Assembly: GCF_000346505.1 (NCBI RefSeq)
Contig: NZ_ANOH01000121.1
Location: 1-48,958 of the forward strand
Source of the DNA: Aporhodopirellula sallentina SM41
GTDB lineage: Bacteria; Planctomycetota; Planctomycetia; Pirellulales; Pirellulaceae
DNA: 48,958 nucleotides
Direction of reading: 5' to 3'
Part shown: piece after piece, positions 18,613 to 27,238 of the stretch
How positions within the stretch are numbered: position 1 is the stretch's first letter
Layout of the letters: every line of letters begins with the position of its first letter
Notes under the pieces: generated by a model
Told to the model about the DNA's origin: nothing
Database searches by the model: none
What the model saw: the letters and a program-made list of their open reading frames with translations, nothing else
Translations under genes and position numbers: made by a program

Positions 18613-18668
18613 GTAGTGGATCTTGTTAAAGCTCCTCATGCCGCAGGATCTTTAGCAAGATCCACTAC
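18613..18668. repeat. Dispersed hairpin element, copy 1
   Basis: A 56-bp inverted repeat with perfect 13-bp outer arms (GTAGTGGATCTTG and its complement), inner arms related to AAGATCC/GGATCTT and a small variable loop. A second copy with the same arms but a longer loop lies at 44255. It sits between the flavoprotein gene and the 82-residue protein gene and could act as a terminator-like hairpin. Confidence 0.85.
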
Positions 18669-18798
18669 CACCTACCCGAAGACCTCCCCGCGTCGGAATA
18701 CGAGAGCGTTTTGAAGAATGCTCTCACCGCAGCTTCCACGAGCACACCGGGTGTGGCGTCCGACGGCTGATCGAGTCACCAACGCGTCGGTTTGGTTT

Positions 18799-19047
18799 TC
18801 AAAAGTTGGAGGCAACCCAATTTTCGAGTGCGACTTTCGCCATCGACATCTGGTAACAACTGTTGAACTCCGGACACCTTCGGCACTCATCCCATTGCTG
18901 AGCATTGGACTCGATCTGGGGACGTGTTCGCGTCATCCCTGCAGGCGGTTTTATGTTCACTGAAAACACTTTCCCTGATTGCCTGCCCAGCCCGATGCTT
19001 TCGGGAAACATCGCTCCGTGGCAGTCCTTATGTTTCGCATCGCTCAT
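18799..19047 (-). CDS. Small Cys-containing protein coupled to acr3
   Basis: This 82-residue soluble protein starts inside the acr3 stop codon (ATGA overlap), so it is translationally coupled to the arsenite exporter. It carries Cys9 next to His10 and a C-x2-C-x5-C cluster ([12 protein letters not shown], residues about 54-64), then a short helix. I do not recognise a named family. The Cys pattern and coupling suggest metalloid binding or delivery to Acr3, or a redox helper. No signal peptide or membrane segment is present. Confidence 0.7.
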   Translation of the reverse strand: MSDAKHKDCHGAMFPESIGLGRQSGKVFSVNIKPPAGMTRTRPQIESNAQQWDECRRCPEFNSCYQMSMAKVALENWVASNF

Positions 19048-20288
19048 CGGATCGGTTCCTGAGAAAATTCAGTGTTCACAACGTTCGTGTCAACATCGAT
19101 CGACTCGGCAGGAAACCACTGCTGCGTCCGAAGACAGAAACGGACCAAACCCAACATCAACGGCACCTCGATCAGCACTCCGACCACTGTTGCCAACGCC
19201 GCCCCCGACGACAACCCGTAGAGCATCGTCGCGGTAGCGATTGCGACTTCGAAGTGATTCGATGCACCGATCATGGCCGTGGGAGCAGCCTCGTCATATC
19301 GGAAACCCATCACTTTGCAGACGACGTATCCGAACGCAAAGATCACCAACGTTTGGATCGTCAGCGGTATCGCAATCCACAGGATAGTCAGCGGGTTTTC
19401 GACGATCGTTTCGCCCTTGAACGAAAACAACAAAACCAACGTTGCCAACAAAGCCGTCGTGGTTACCGGCGCGAGGTAACGAAGGAACGTCTCGCGGAAC
19501 CAGACGTCACCTTTGGCCGCGATCAACCATCGACGTGAGAGATACCCCGCGACCAGCGGCAACGCGACATACACTCCGATCGATAACAACAACGCCTGCC
19601 AAGGAACGGGCAATTGCCCCACCCCGAGCAGAACACCACCGAGCACTCCGTACAGAAGCAACATCGTCAACGAGTTGACCGCAACCATCACCAACGTGTG
19701 ACCGTCGTTGCCTTTGGCCAAGTATCCCCAAACTAAAACCATCGCCGTGCAGGGAGCGATGCCCAACAAGATGCAGCCGGCGAGATAACTTCGCCACAAC
19801 GGCACCTGCAGCATCTTCACCCCATCGACCAGAACCACTTCGCCCGATCCATAGGCGGCTCCGACTTCGAGTTCCACACCGAGCGGTGCCTTCACGTAGT
19901 CAACCGCGTCGGGACCGATGAAACCGAGAAACACCGTCCCCAGAAAGAAACTCGCGATCGCGTACATCGTGAAAGGCTTGATCGCCCAGTTGATGAACAA
20001 CGTCACGAGAACCGGACGAACCGACTTCCCGGCCCGCACCACCTCGCCGAAATCGATCTTGACCATGATCGGGTACATCATGAAGAACAGACAGATCGCG
20101 ATCGGAATCGAAATCACGGGTGCGCCGTTGACGTAGATCGCCAGGGCGTCGAGCGATTTCGCGACACCCGGTGCGACCTTGCCCAGCAAGATCCCGGCGA
20201 CGATGCACAAACCGACCCAGACCGTCAAATAGCGTTCAAAGAAGCCGATCCCTTTTTCGTCGGAGGGACACGTTTCGTTTGTTTTCAT
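19044..20288 (-). CDS. acr3: Acr3 arsenite efflux permease
   Basis: A 414-residue inner-membrane carrier of the Acr3 family with about ten hydrophobic helices. The family signature [19 protein letters not shown] contains the functionally essential Cys in the fourth helix, and [10 protein letters not shown]-type helices and FGYVVC follow. It exports As(III) using the proton gradient. The ATG beginning MKTNETC has GGAG just upstream; a TTG start four codons earlier is less likely. It lies 29 nt behind arsR, overlaps the downstream small Cys protein by 4 nt, and is probably derepressed by ArsR on arsenite binding. Confidence 0.95.
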   Translation of the reverse strand: MKTNETCPSDEKGIGFFERYLTVWVGLCIVAGILLGKVAPGVAKSLDALAIYVNGAPVISIPIAICLFFMMYPIMVKIDFGEVVRAGKSVRPVLVTLFINWAIKPFTMYAIASFFLGTVFLGFIGPDAVDYVKAPLGVELEVGAAYGSGEVVLVDGVKMLQVPLWRSYLAGCILLGIAPCTAMVLVWGYLAKGNDGHTLVMVAVNSLTMLLLYGVLGGVLLGVGQLPVPWQALLLSIGVYVALPLVAGYLSRRWLIAAKGDVWFRETFLRYLAPVTTTALLATLVLLFSFKGETIVENPLTILWIAIPLTIQTLVIFAFGYVVCKVMGFRYDEAAPTAMIGASNHFEVAIATATMLYGLSSGAALATVVGVLIEVPLMLGLVRFCLRTQQWFPAESIDVDTNVVNTEFSQEPIR

Positions 20289-20317
20289 CTCTCTCTCCAA
20301 TGCGAACTATCTATCGT

Positions 20318-20671
20318 TCATCGACGCTTTGCGATAAAAACATCCAAAAAAGTAGAGAATTCATTCGCTGAATTTTTCATGCGGTTGATTTGACTCTCAT
20401 CGACGCGGTAGCGAACCGTTCCCTTGTCGGCGTCGCGAACCACCAAACTCGCACCTCGAAGAACGTCGAGGTGACGCGTTAGAATTAGCTCGGTCAGTTG
20501 AAGACGTTCGGCGAGTTCGCCCTGCGAAGCACAGTCGATTGTCATCAACAAACGCAAAATCCTCACCCGAGTCGGATCGGTAAGGACCCACGCAAGTTTG
20601 GCCCGACGAAACGCCGCTCCTTCGTCGCTGAATCCGGGGGAAGAACACATTTGTTGATCACTGCCTGTCAT
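20318..20671 (-). CDS. arsR: ArsR-family arsenic-responsive repressor
   Basis: A 117-residue winged-helix repressor. The order FRRAKLAWVLTDPTRVRILRLL, CASQGELAERLQLT, LTRHLDVLRGASLV and a beta wing (GTVRYRV) is the ArsR/SmtB pattern. The classical CVCDL inducer motif is absent; the Cys available are near residue 9 (MCSSPG) and in the DNA-binding region (DCAS). Inducer binding therefore uses another Cys arrangement than in the second arsR of this window. It heads the acr3 unit and has its own promoter and inverted repeat upstream. Confidence 0.9.
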   Translation of the reverse strand: MTGSDQQMCSSPGFSDEGAAFRRAKLAWVLTDPTRVRILRLLMTIDCASQGELAERLQLTELILTRHLDVLRGASLVVRDADKGTVRYRVDESQINRMKNSANEFSTFLDVFIAKRR

Positions 20672-20685
20672 CTCGAGCCCTCATA

Positions 20686-20703
20686 ATCGCTCATCTACGA
20701 TTT
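20686..20703 (-). promoter_or_regulatory. Candidate ArsR operator
   Basis: An inverted repeat AATCG-N8-CGATT lies one base past the -10 hexamer of the arsR promoter, covering the expected transcription start. That placement is typical for ArsR autoregulation. The arms are only 5 bp, so this is suggestive and not proof. Confidence 0.45.
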
Positions 20704-20704
20704 A

Positions 20705-20733
20705 CGATACGGCAGTGTAGAAAGAATGTCAAC
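20705..20733 (-). promoter_or_regulatory. Candidate sigma-70 promoter of arsR-acr3
   Basis: On the minus strand, TTGACA is followed after exactly 17 nt by TATCGT, a perfect -35 and a fair -10. The start codon of arsR is about 33 nt downstream, giving a short leader. Confidence 0.6.
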
Positions 20734-20941
20734 GGCGATCTTCCGAAGCGAGTCTCCTTTTCTCGGTACGTCGCCCCGGCACGTCGGATCGCAATCGATG
20801 AACGCGTGTCGACGATCACGCATGCGATCCATACGGTGGCGGGGCACCGACACCGGCGCAACAAAAATGCGTGCAACACCGGCTGTCGGAGCCGATATCG
20901 CACGCATTCGCTAGACGTCGATGAACTGTGATGCCCGTTCC

Positions 20942-22213
20942 TTAGAACTCTTCGTCGATAACCTCCCGGCTCGCCCGGGTACCGAGCGATCCCCACAAAC
21001 CGTACGGGCTCGGTGATCCCGGTGCACGGGTTCCGGTGCCTCCGTCAAAGACCGCGACCACGGTACCGGATGTTGAGCTTCCCGCTTCGATCGAATCGGT
21101 AATGAATTTGACCGCTCCGTCGCCCATCAGCACATGAACACCGCCTTGGTGTCGACTGCTCGGAGGAACGGTACCGGCCCCCGTGTCACCGTAGAGCAAG
21201 CAGATTTCTCGGTTCGGCGGCAGGATCGTGTTAACGACGCTGTAGGGATGCATTCCGCTGGCCCAACGATAACCGCGTCCTTCATTGGCAGGCATGATAT
21301 AGCTCGCGTCGGGCCCCCAGAACTGAGGCCGAGTCGGATCGATCGTGTTCGGTCCATCTGCCGTGCGACAGAACGTCGGATCGGCCCGATGGTCACTCGC
21401 GTCACCACCACCGATGGATCGTCCAATCCCGGTGATCGCGTTGTCACCAAGGTAGGTTGCGATCTCAGCCGCCGCGATGGTGTTCGACAAACCATCGAGG
21501 AAGTCACGGAACTTATGCTTCGCTCGCGGATAGAACGCACCGCGGTCGCAGGCCTGTTTCTTTTCCGGTCCGTACGTCCAGATACCGGTCAGATCAAACA
21601 AGACCTCGCCGTTGTCCATGTAGTGAATCGCATCGCCGACACACGCGGCGTAGTTCGTACGCCCCATCGCAGGCAGCCCCACACCCGGGTCACTCGGGCA
21701 ACGCAGCGTCGGGATCTCGGTCATCCACGGGGCATACCCGGTATTCAATGACGAAACACTCGGCGACGTGTTCGTGTCGTCTGTCACCGTGGGTCCCATC
21801 GCCGGCCAAGGCTGTCCGGCAGGTCGCGAACCGCCCGAAGCCAGAAGGTCGGTCATGTTCGGGTTGCTGATCTGTTCCCACAAAGCCTGTTGTTCCATAA
21901 ACGGCAACAACCCGACGAAGATACTCAGCGATCGTTGATTCGCTTCGTCCTGTGGGTTGTACCAACCGCTCGGGTTACTCAACAGCGCGGTGCCTTCCAT
22001 GTGACCGGGAAGCTGGTTGAAGGCCGCGTGGTAATTATGGATTCCGATTCCGATTTGTTTGAAGTTGTTGCTGCAACTCATTCGCCTCGCCGCCTCACGA
22101 GCGGCTTGGACAGCCGGTAACAGCAATCCCACCAACACACCAATAATGGCGATGACGACAAGCAATTCGACCAAGGTAAAACCACCTTGCCGAGTTCGTT
22201 TTTGTTGTGACAT
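20942..22213 (-). CDS. DUF1559 prepilin-type protein
   Basis: A 423-residue member of the large planctomycete DUF1559 family. The N-terminus [18 protein letters not shown] is a type IV prepilin/pseudopilin cleavage and methylation site followed by the hydrophobic helix, then [15 protein letters not shown] and [16 protein letters not shown], the family's fixed opening. The C-terminal [17 protein letters not shown] is the matching family end. These proteins are exported and probably assembled or anchored through a pseudopilin system; their roles are unknown. Start chosen at MSQQKRT. An ATG four codons earlier is possible. A small lipoprotein gene lies 206 nt upstream on the same strand. Confidence 0.94.
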   Translation of the reverse strand: MSQQKRTRQGGFTLVELLVVIAIIGVLVGLLLPAVQAAREAARRMSCSNNFKQIGIGIHNYHAAFNQLPGHMEGTALLSNPSGWYNPQDEANQRSLSIFVGLLPFMEQQALWEQISNPNMTDLLASGGSRPAGQPWPAMGPTVTDDTNTSPSVSSLNTGYAPWMTEIPTLRCPSDPGVGLPAMGRTNYAACVGDAIHYMDNGEVLFDLTGIWTYGPEKKQACDRGAFYPRAKHKFRDFLDGLSNTIAAAEIATYLGDNAITGIGRSIGGGDASDHRADPTFCRTADGPNTIDPTRPQFWGPDASYIMPANEGRGYRWASGMHPYSVVNTILPPNREICLLYGDTGAGTVPPSSRHQGGVHVLMGDGAVKFITDSIEAGSSTSGTVVAVFDGGTGTRAPGSPSPYGLWGSLGTRASREVIDEEF

Positions 22214-22418
22214 TCTCACACCCATCTCAAGGAAAAAGTAAACGTTAAGTACATATCTCCCCTCCAGACGTAGCGACGAAGCGAACGCTCCGAGTCACCA
22301 CGACAACCACGTGCGCCCCATAGCAGAAAAGCCACCAGGCTCGATTGCGGAGAAGAATCGAAATAGAAATTTCAAAGATCAATAAAAGAAGATCTTCGAA
22401 CGCGCGTGCCGCGACTTC

Positions 22419-22613
22419 TTAGCGTTGCTGACTTCTGTCGTTGTCTTGCAACGCTTCTTTCTTTCGAGCCAAGGTTTGCTGCTCTTGGGCAGTCGGCACA
22501 TAGCCTTGGCTTGGCTCAATCACCGTGTTCTGTTCCGAACCACAACCGCAGAACGCGAGAAGCAGCAGGACGGCAGAGACGAGAACCCTCGCTCTCAGAT
22601 AGATCGCCAACAT
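22419..22613 (-). CDS. Small lipoprotein
   Basis: A 64-residue protein with a classical lipoprotein signal: Arg-containing start, hydrophobic VLVSAVLLLLAF, then a lipobox ending at the Cys of FCGC near residue 21. The mature part is short, polar and helical (AQEQQTLARKKEALQ). AAAGGG precedes the ATG. Small lipoproteins of this kind commonly sit next to DUF1559 genes in planctomycetes, which supports it being real; the downstream gene here is one. Function unknown. A longer frame exists upstream but lacks any signal logic. Confidence 0.7.
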   Translation of the reverse strand: MLAIYLRARVLVSAVLLLLAFCGCGSEQNTVIEPSQGYVPTAQEQQTLARKKEALQDNDRSQQR

Positions 22614-23089
22614 AAAAGCCCTTTCGGACAATAGAGGAAGCAGTGACCGGGTACACCACGGCAGTGGCACCGGTCGCATAAGTTGACTCAGAGAAATCGT
22701 GTACCGAACAAGAGCACACCGCACGCCTGATAACGTGTAAAAGCCCTGTTCGATAATGCACAATCAACCGAGCCGCCTGTTTCCATTAACAACAACGAAG
22801 GCCGCTGTTCGATGGAGACACGACCATAGCGTTGTGTCACCCAAATCAAAAAGAACCACCATTGGCGAGAGTTGAACAACCACCCAAGGGGATACAGGCG
22901 TGCTGTGGCGGGTTATCACTCGCAACCCGACGCTAAACAACACAGGGCTCCCCAAGACTTGCCCAGCGACCTCGTCTGGAAGATGCAAAAAAATCCCCGA
23001 ACGCGAAATATGCGCAGTGCCCCGACGAATCAGCCCCCATTTGCGAAAGAAGCCTGGCAAGAATGCGCGACTTTGAGGACGGATCTGCG
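22614..23089. other. Intergenic region without a supported gene
   Basis: About 475 nt between the small lipoprotein and the second arsR promoter. Short open frames occur on both strands, but none has a ribosome site with a family-like or signal-bearing product. No repeat shared with the rest of the window was seen. Confidence 0.4.
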
Positions 23090-23118
23090 TTGACGCAGGG
23101 TTGACCGACTCCTATATT
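23090..23118 (+). promoter_or_regulatory. Candidate sigma-70 promoter of the second arsenic module
   Basis: TTGACG, a 17-nt spacer and TATATT give a near-consensus promoter, 56 nt upstream of the arsR start codon. It overlaps the inverted repeat described next, as expected for a repressed promoter. Confidence 0.65.
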
Positions 23119-23135
23119 TGGCTAAAGTTGCAAAT
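23116..23135 (+). promoter_or_regulatory. Candidate ArsR operator of the second module
   Basis: The inverted repeat ATTTG-N10-CAAAT overlaps the -10 hexamer and the start site. A further CAAAT half-site follows 3 nt later as a direct repeat. ArsR/SmtB operators are commonly AT-rich inverted repeats at this position. Confidence 0.5.
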
Positions 23136-23173
23136 AAGCAAATGACGAAACTGCTGACAGGAAAGTTGCGGCT

Positions 23174-23497
23174 ATGAACAAAGAAGAAAAAGCGAAATAC
23201 GAAACGCGGGTGAAGGTGCTCAAGGCACTCGCTCATCCGGCCCGCCTGAAACTGATCGACGTCTTGGCGGAAGAGGACGAAGTGTGCGTCTGCGATTTGA
23301 CCGACGCCATCGGGACGGACATGTCCACCGTTTCTCGGCACCTGACGCAGTTGAAAAACGCCGGGATCGTCGAAAGCGAAAAGCACGGGCAAATGGTGTT
23401 CTACCGTTTGAAAGTCAAGTGTTTGACTGGACTTTTCGGATGCATCGAATCGGTCGTTGAAGGACACATCAAGAGCCAATTGAAAGTGCTGTCATAG
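23174..23497 (+). CDS. arsR: ArsR-family repressor with classical CVCDL motif
   Basis: A 107-residue ArsR/SmtB winged-helix repressor. ALAHPARLKLIDVL, the metalloid site EVCVCDLTDAIG, STVSRHLTQLKNAGIV and the wing GQMVFYRLK are all present, and the paired Cys of CVCDL are the usual As(III)/Sb(III) ligands. The C-terminal region adds two further Cys (VKCLTGLFGC). It differs strongly from the other ArsR in the window, so the two modules were acquired or evolved separately. It leads a run of five genes read in the same direction. Confidence 0.93.
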   Translation: MNKEEKAKYETRVKVLKALAHPARLKLIDVLAEEDEVCVCDLTDAIGTDMSTVSRHLTQLKNAGIVESEKHGQMVFYRLKVKCLTGLFGCIESVVEGHIKSQLKVLS

Positions 23498-23556
23498 CGA
23501 TAGCATTTTTTTTAACACATTACTTGCAAACTTGTGCAAATACGCACGACTGGAAA

Positions 23557-24984
23557 ATGAGAGTCATGAACCGGGAATGGAAAATCTTCGCTACCTTTTT
23601 GGCCATCTTTCTGTTTGCCTACTTCGTTCCGCTCGCCACGCCGAACTTTCCCGCCGACGCCAACCCGATCGCGGCGAAAGTCACCGGAGCGATCGTCGAA
23701 GCCTTCGTGCTGCTGCAGTGGTACGCCCGCAACCACACACTCGCCTGCGTCGTTCCGGCACTCTTCATCGCCGGCGCAATCACGACGTTCCTCACAAAGG
23801 AATCCGTGCTGAAGCATCTCGGCCCCAAGGCGAACAAGACCGAGGCCTACAGCGTCGCGTCCATCTCCGGCACGGTGTTGGCCGTTTGCTCCTGCAGCGT
23901 GTTGCCGATGTTCGCGGGCATCTACCGCATCGGCGCCGGACTCGGCCCGGCCGCGTGTTTCCTCTACGCCGGACCGGCGATCAATGTCCTGGCGATCTTT
24001 CTCACCGCACGTGTGCTGGGATTTGAACTCGGCGTCGCTCGAGTGATCGGCGCGATCGTGTTCGGCGTGATCATCGGACTGCTGATGTCGGTCTTCTTCC
24101 GAGCGAGCGAAGAAGACCGCAACCAAACCACCTTGGCGATGCCCGACCCGCCGGCGTCCAAACGACCTCTGTGGCAATCCGCGACCATGCTCGCTGCCAT
24201 GCTGCTGTTCCTGGTCTTCAGTGATTGGTTCAATCCTGGCGACAAGAACGTTGAGCTAGTCGACGGAACTCAGTTCGCCGCGACGCTGCAGTACGAAACC
24301 GAAACGAGCTACGACCTTCGCCTGAAATCGGCGGTCTTGGGTCACGAACAATCCGAAATCGTTCGGTTGGACAAGACGCAAATAGCCACCATCGAAGATG
24401 TGCAGTCGTGGGTCACCGCCATTCATCATTATCGGTGGTACCTTGCCGGAACCATGGGAATCATCGTCGCCGCGATGAGTCTCGCATGGTTGGACCGGGA
24501 GGACTTCGGCCAATGGATGGACAACACCTGGGAGTTTTCCAAACTGCTCGTTCCGCTGCTCTTCGGTGGTGTGTTCGTCGTCGGCTTCCTCGGCGCCCTC
24601 ATCCCTGAGAAGCAAGTCGCGGCCCTGGTCGGCGACAACAGCTTCACGTCAAACCTGATCGCGTCCGTCATCGGAAGCCTGTTTTACTTCGCGACGTTGA
24701 CCGAAGTTCCGATCTTGGAAGCCTTGATGCGAAACGGCATGGCATCCGGTCCCGCGTTGGCGTTGTTGCTCGCCGGCCCCGCCCTTTCCCTGCCGAGCAT
24801 CTTGGTCATCCGCAGCGTTATCGGAAACGCGAAAACCACCGTCTTTGTATTGCTCGTCGTTGCGATGGCGACGTTGGCCGGAATGGGGTACGGAACGCTC
24901 TATCCGACGAACGCTCAACCATCGACCGAAACGATCGCATTATCAGCCCCCAACCACTCAAACACTTCGTTACTCCAACCTTAA
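23557..24984 (+). CDS. ArsP/UPF0718-like permease
   Basis: A permease of about 475 residues with two homologous membrane halves. The first (about 5-190) contains the signature VCSCSVLPMFAGIYRIGAGL and GPAINVLAIFL; the second (about 310-450) has LLFGGVFVVGFLGALIP, TLTEVPILEAL and GPALSLPSILVI. A polar insert of about 90 residues (about 210-295) lies between the halves, probably outside. This is the DUF318/ArsP group, which includes exporters of trivalent organoarsenicals. It directly follows arsR. The start is uncertain among three nearby ATGs, none with a good ribosome site. Substrate is inferred from neighbours. Confidence 0.85.
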   Translation: MRVMNREWKIFATFLAIFLFAYFVPLATPNFPADANPIAAKVTGAIVEAFVLLQWYARNHTLACVVPALFIAGAITTFLTKESVLKHLGPKANKTEAYSVASISGTVLAVCSCSVLPMFAGIYRIGAGLGPAACFLYAGPAINVLAIFLTARVLGFELGVARVIGAIVFGVIIGLLMSVFFRASEEDRNQTTLAMPDPPASKRPLWQSATMLAAMLLFLVFSDWFNPGDKNVELVDGTQFAATLQYETETSYDLRLKSAVLGHEQSEIVRLDKTQIATIEDVQSWVTAIHHYRWYLAGTMGIIVAAMSLAWLDREDFGQWMDNTWEFSKLLVPLLFGGVFVVGFLGALIPEKQVAALVGDNSFTSNLIASVIGSLFYFATLTEVPILEALMRNGMASGPALALLLAGPALSLPSILVIRSVIGNAKTTVFVLLVVAMATLAGMGYGTLYPTNAQPSTETIALSAPNHSNTSLLQP

Positions 24985-24997
24985 TTAGGAAAGACCA

Positions 24998-25234
24998 ATG
25001 ACCACCATCCAAGTACTCGGAACCGGTTGCCGCAAGTGCGTCCAACTAAAAGAAAATGTCGAAACCGCACTCAAACAGTCGGGCGTCCAAGCCGACGTGC
25101 AAAAGGTTGAAGACATCAACGAGATTGTCAAGTTCGGCATCATGAGCACTCCCGCACTCGCGGTCGATGGCGAGGTGAAGATCGTCGGCAAAGTCGCATC
25201 GGTCGACGAGGTCCTCAACGTCATCAATCCGTGA
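24998..25234 (+). CDS. Small thioredoxin-fold redox protein (ArsE-like position)
   Basis: A 78-residue thioredoxin-fold protein of the redox-active disulfide type (thioredoxin_3). The active site is GTGCRKC near residues 8-14, and the cis-Pro region is IMSTPALAVDGEV. It starts 13 nt after the permease stop. In ArsP-like gene clusters such a protein often accompanies the permease, and in arsEFG operons a similar small redox protein is the first subunit. It probably shuttles electrons or thiol-bound metalloid. Confidence 0.88.
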   Translation: MTTIQVLGTGCRKCVQLKENVETALKQSGVQADVQKVEDINEIVKFGIMSTPALAVDGEVKIVGKVASVDEVLNVINP

Positions 25235-25434
25235 GCAAAACGCTCCTCGGTGATTCCGCGTTGGCCAAACGTCTTCGCAACAAATCGACATCGACAACAC
25301 TCGTCGTCAACTCACATTGACATTGCTGCCTGATCCCACGCAGCAATGTCCTCTACCTGAATGAATCTTCAATCGCGTCTGCATCGACACGATTCGACAC
25401 GAACCAGTCAACCAATCTTCCAAGGCCAAATTCC

Positions 25435-25905
25435 ATGACCGCCACGAGAAAACTCTTCACGATCGCAATGCTCGCTTTCGTCGCGGTGGCTGTTGTCACC
25501 GCGGTCGCCAAACAAAACAGTCCTCCTGTTTCGACATCGTCGCCGGACGTCGCCGCTGCCCCGAACCCAACCAACGGGATCGTCGCCGCGTTCTACCACG
25601 GGAACGTCCGCTGTCCGACGTGTCAAAACATCGAACGGTACGCTCACGATGCGATCACACAGAACTTTGCCGACGAATTGGCATCCGGTGACATCCAGTG
25701 GAAAACCACCAACTACGAGGCCCCCGCCAACCAACCCGACGCGGAACGATATGAGATTTTTTCGTCAACGGTTGTCTTGATTCGGATGGTCGATGGGAAA
25801 CCGGCCGATTGGCGAAACCTGAACCGGGTTTGGGAATTTGTTGGTGACGAACAGGCGTTCCAACAATATGTCGCCGAACAGACCCGCGAGATGCTGGAGA
25901 CCTAA
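25435..25905 (+). CDS. arsF: ArsF-like exported thioredoxin-fold protein, copy 1
   Basis: A 156-residue protein with an N-terminal signal or anchor (LFTIAMLAFVAVAVVTAVA), a Pro/Ser-rich spacer, and a small thioredoxin-like domain whose active site is VRCPTCQNIE near residue 60. The family known in databases as nitrophenyl compound nitroreductase subunit ArsF has this layout. It lies 200 nt after the small thioredoxin and 64 nt before a second member. Its expected place is the outer face of the cytoplasmic membrane. The enzymatic role is taken from family naming and not proven here. Confidence 0.78.
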   Translation: MTATRKLFTIAMLAFVAVAVVTAVAKQNSPPVSTSSPDVAAAPNPTNGIVAAFYHGNVRCPTCQNIERYAHDAITQNFADELASGDIQWKTTNYEAPANQPDAERYEIFSSTVVLIRMVDGKPADWRNLNRVWEFVGDEQAFQQYVAEQTREMLET

Positions 25906-25969
25906 AGGCCACGTCATTGGGTCCATCATGGAAGCGAAACAGAAAAAGCAATTCAAACGAGAAAGTGCC

Positions 25970-26446
25970 ATGCAACGAATTTTCTTAGCAATCGCGGTGT
26001 CATGTGGCTTGGTGTGCACCGTCACCGCTCAACAACCAACTCACGAAACCGGAACGCTCGCGCAAGAGCAAGTTCAACCGCCACCGAACCAAGTCATTGC
26101 CGTGTACTTCCACCGCACGCAGCGATGCCCGACGTGCAAACGGATTGGAACCCTGACCCAACAAGCGGTGACCAAGAAGTACGCGGCGGAATTGAGAACC
26201 AAATCCGTCGAAGTTCGATTGATCGACTTTGAAGATGAAAAGAACAGTCATCTGACGAACTACTACAAAATAAAATCACCGACGTTGATCCTCCTGGACG
26301 TCAAGGACGGCAAGGTAACGCGTTGGAAGGCGATGCCGAAGGTTTGGCAATTGATCGGACGACCTGACATGTTCGAAGACTACGTCCAGCAGGGCGTTAA
26401 GAGCTATCTCAGCGAGACGCCTACTCCCAACGAGGCGAACCGATGA
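25970..26446 (+). CDS. arsF: ArsF-like exported thioredoxin-fold protein, copy 2
   Basis: A 158-residue paralogue of the preceding protein: signal peptide (IFLAIAVSCGLVCTVTAQ), then the YFHRTQRCPTCKRI active site near residues 46-59 and a VWQLIG / MFEDYVQ helix corresponding to VWEFVG / AFQQYVA in copy 1. Overall identity is modest, so the duplication is old. The ATG with GAGAA upstream was chosen; two in-frame ATGs earlier would mask the signal peptide. Its stop overlaps the start of the ArsG-like gene by 4 nt (ATGA). Confidence 0.8.
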   Translation: MQRIFLAIAVSCGLVCTVTAQQPTHETGTLAQEQVQPPPNQVIAVYFHRTQRCPTCKRIGTLTQQAVTKKYAAELRTKSVEVRLIDFEDEKNSHLTNYYKIKSPTLILLDVKDGKVTRWKAMPKVWQLIGRPDMFEDYVQQGVKSYLSETPTPNEANR

Positions 26447-27127
26447 GCGAATATACCGTGGCGGCATTCTCGGCATTGTGGCTCGGTGTGCTGACATCCA
26501 TCAGTCCGTGCCCGCTCGCCACTAACATCGCCGCGATCAGCTACATCGGAGGCCGGGTCGAGGACACACGCCGCGTCCTGCTCGCCGGTGTGCTGTACAC
26601 GCTCGGACGCGTGATCGCGTACCTCGGGCTCGCTTGGGTGCTCGTCAATACGATGCTGTCGGTACCGCAAGTCTCGGTCTTTCTGCAGAAATACATGCAC
26701 ATGCTGCTCGGACCGCTGTTGATCCTCGTCGGCATGTTCCTGCTCGGCTTCATCGAAATCAACCTGGCAGGCAAAGGCGTGTCAGACAACATGACGAAAA
26801 CGAGTCGATTCGCTAGGCATTTGGGGATCGTTGCTACTAGGGATTCTCTTCGCACTCGCGTTCTGTCCGACATCGGCGGCGTTGTTTTTCGGCAATGTCA
26901 TGGCCTCACTCGGTGCAGGTTCCACGATCACGATGCCGCTGCTCTACGGAGTCGGCACGGCACTGCCGGTGATTGCGTTTGCGATGCTGATCGCGTTCGG
27001 ATCGAAACGACTCGGCAACGCATTCAATGCCGTTGGCAAAATCGAGTGGTGGGCTCGCAACGCAACCGGCGCCCTGATGTTGGCCATCGGAATCTATATG
27101 TCCGTCCGCTACATCTTCTTGGCGTGA
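26443..27127 (+). pseudogene. arsG: ArsG-like (DsbD/CcdA-fold) permease with a frameshift
   Basis: The first frame encodes LWLGVLTSISPCPLATN (Cys-Pro motif of the first half), three membrane helices and a loop. It then loses family character after KTSRF, near 26811. The +1 frame continues with LGIWGSLLLGILFALAFCP and SAALFFGNV, the mirror Cys-Pro motif, and three more helices to a normal end. Joined, they make a six-helix ArsG family permease of about 225 residues, the expected last gene of an arsEFG-like unit. One extra base (or two missing) explains the break. It could be inactivation, sequencing error or, less likely, recoding. Confidence 0.82.
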
Positions 27128-27129
27128 TA

Positions 27130-27163
27130 CCAAATGCCATGCCCCACCAAATGCCATGCCCCA
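27130..27163 (+). repeat. Two tandem 17-bp units
   Basis: The unit CCAAATGCCATGCCCCA occurs twice without a gap, directly after the ArsG-like stop codon. A comparable doubled 14-bp unit precedes the related repeat at 34184. Confidence 0.85.
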
Positions 27164-27238
27164 CAACGTGGCACACACGCTCATGAAAACGACATAGCCA
27201 ATGTCGCCAGACTTCGGTGGCCTGAATTTTGGCGAAAC

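Noticed and set aside
22764-23060. 98-residue minus-strand open frame between the lipoprotein and the second arsR
   Set aside because: Mixed hydrophobic composition but no ribosome site, no signal logic, and it collides with the arsR upstream region.
26806-26822. Programmed +1 frameshifting in the ArsG-like gene as an established feature
   Set aside because: Only a loose likeness to the Ty1 site, and two other genes in the window carry unrelated frameshifts, so an indel is simpler.
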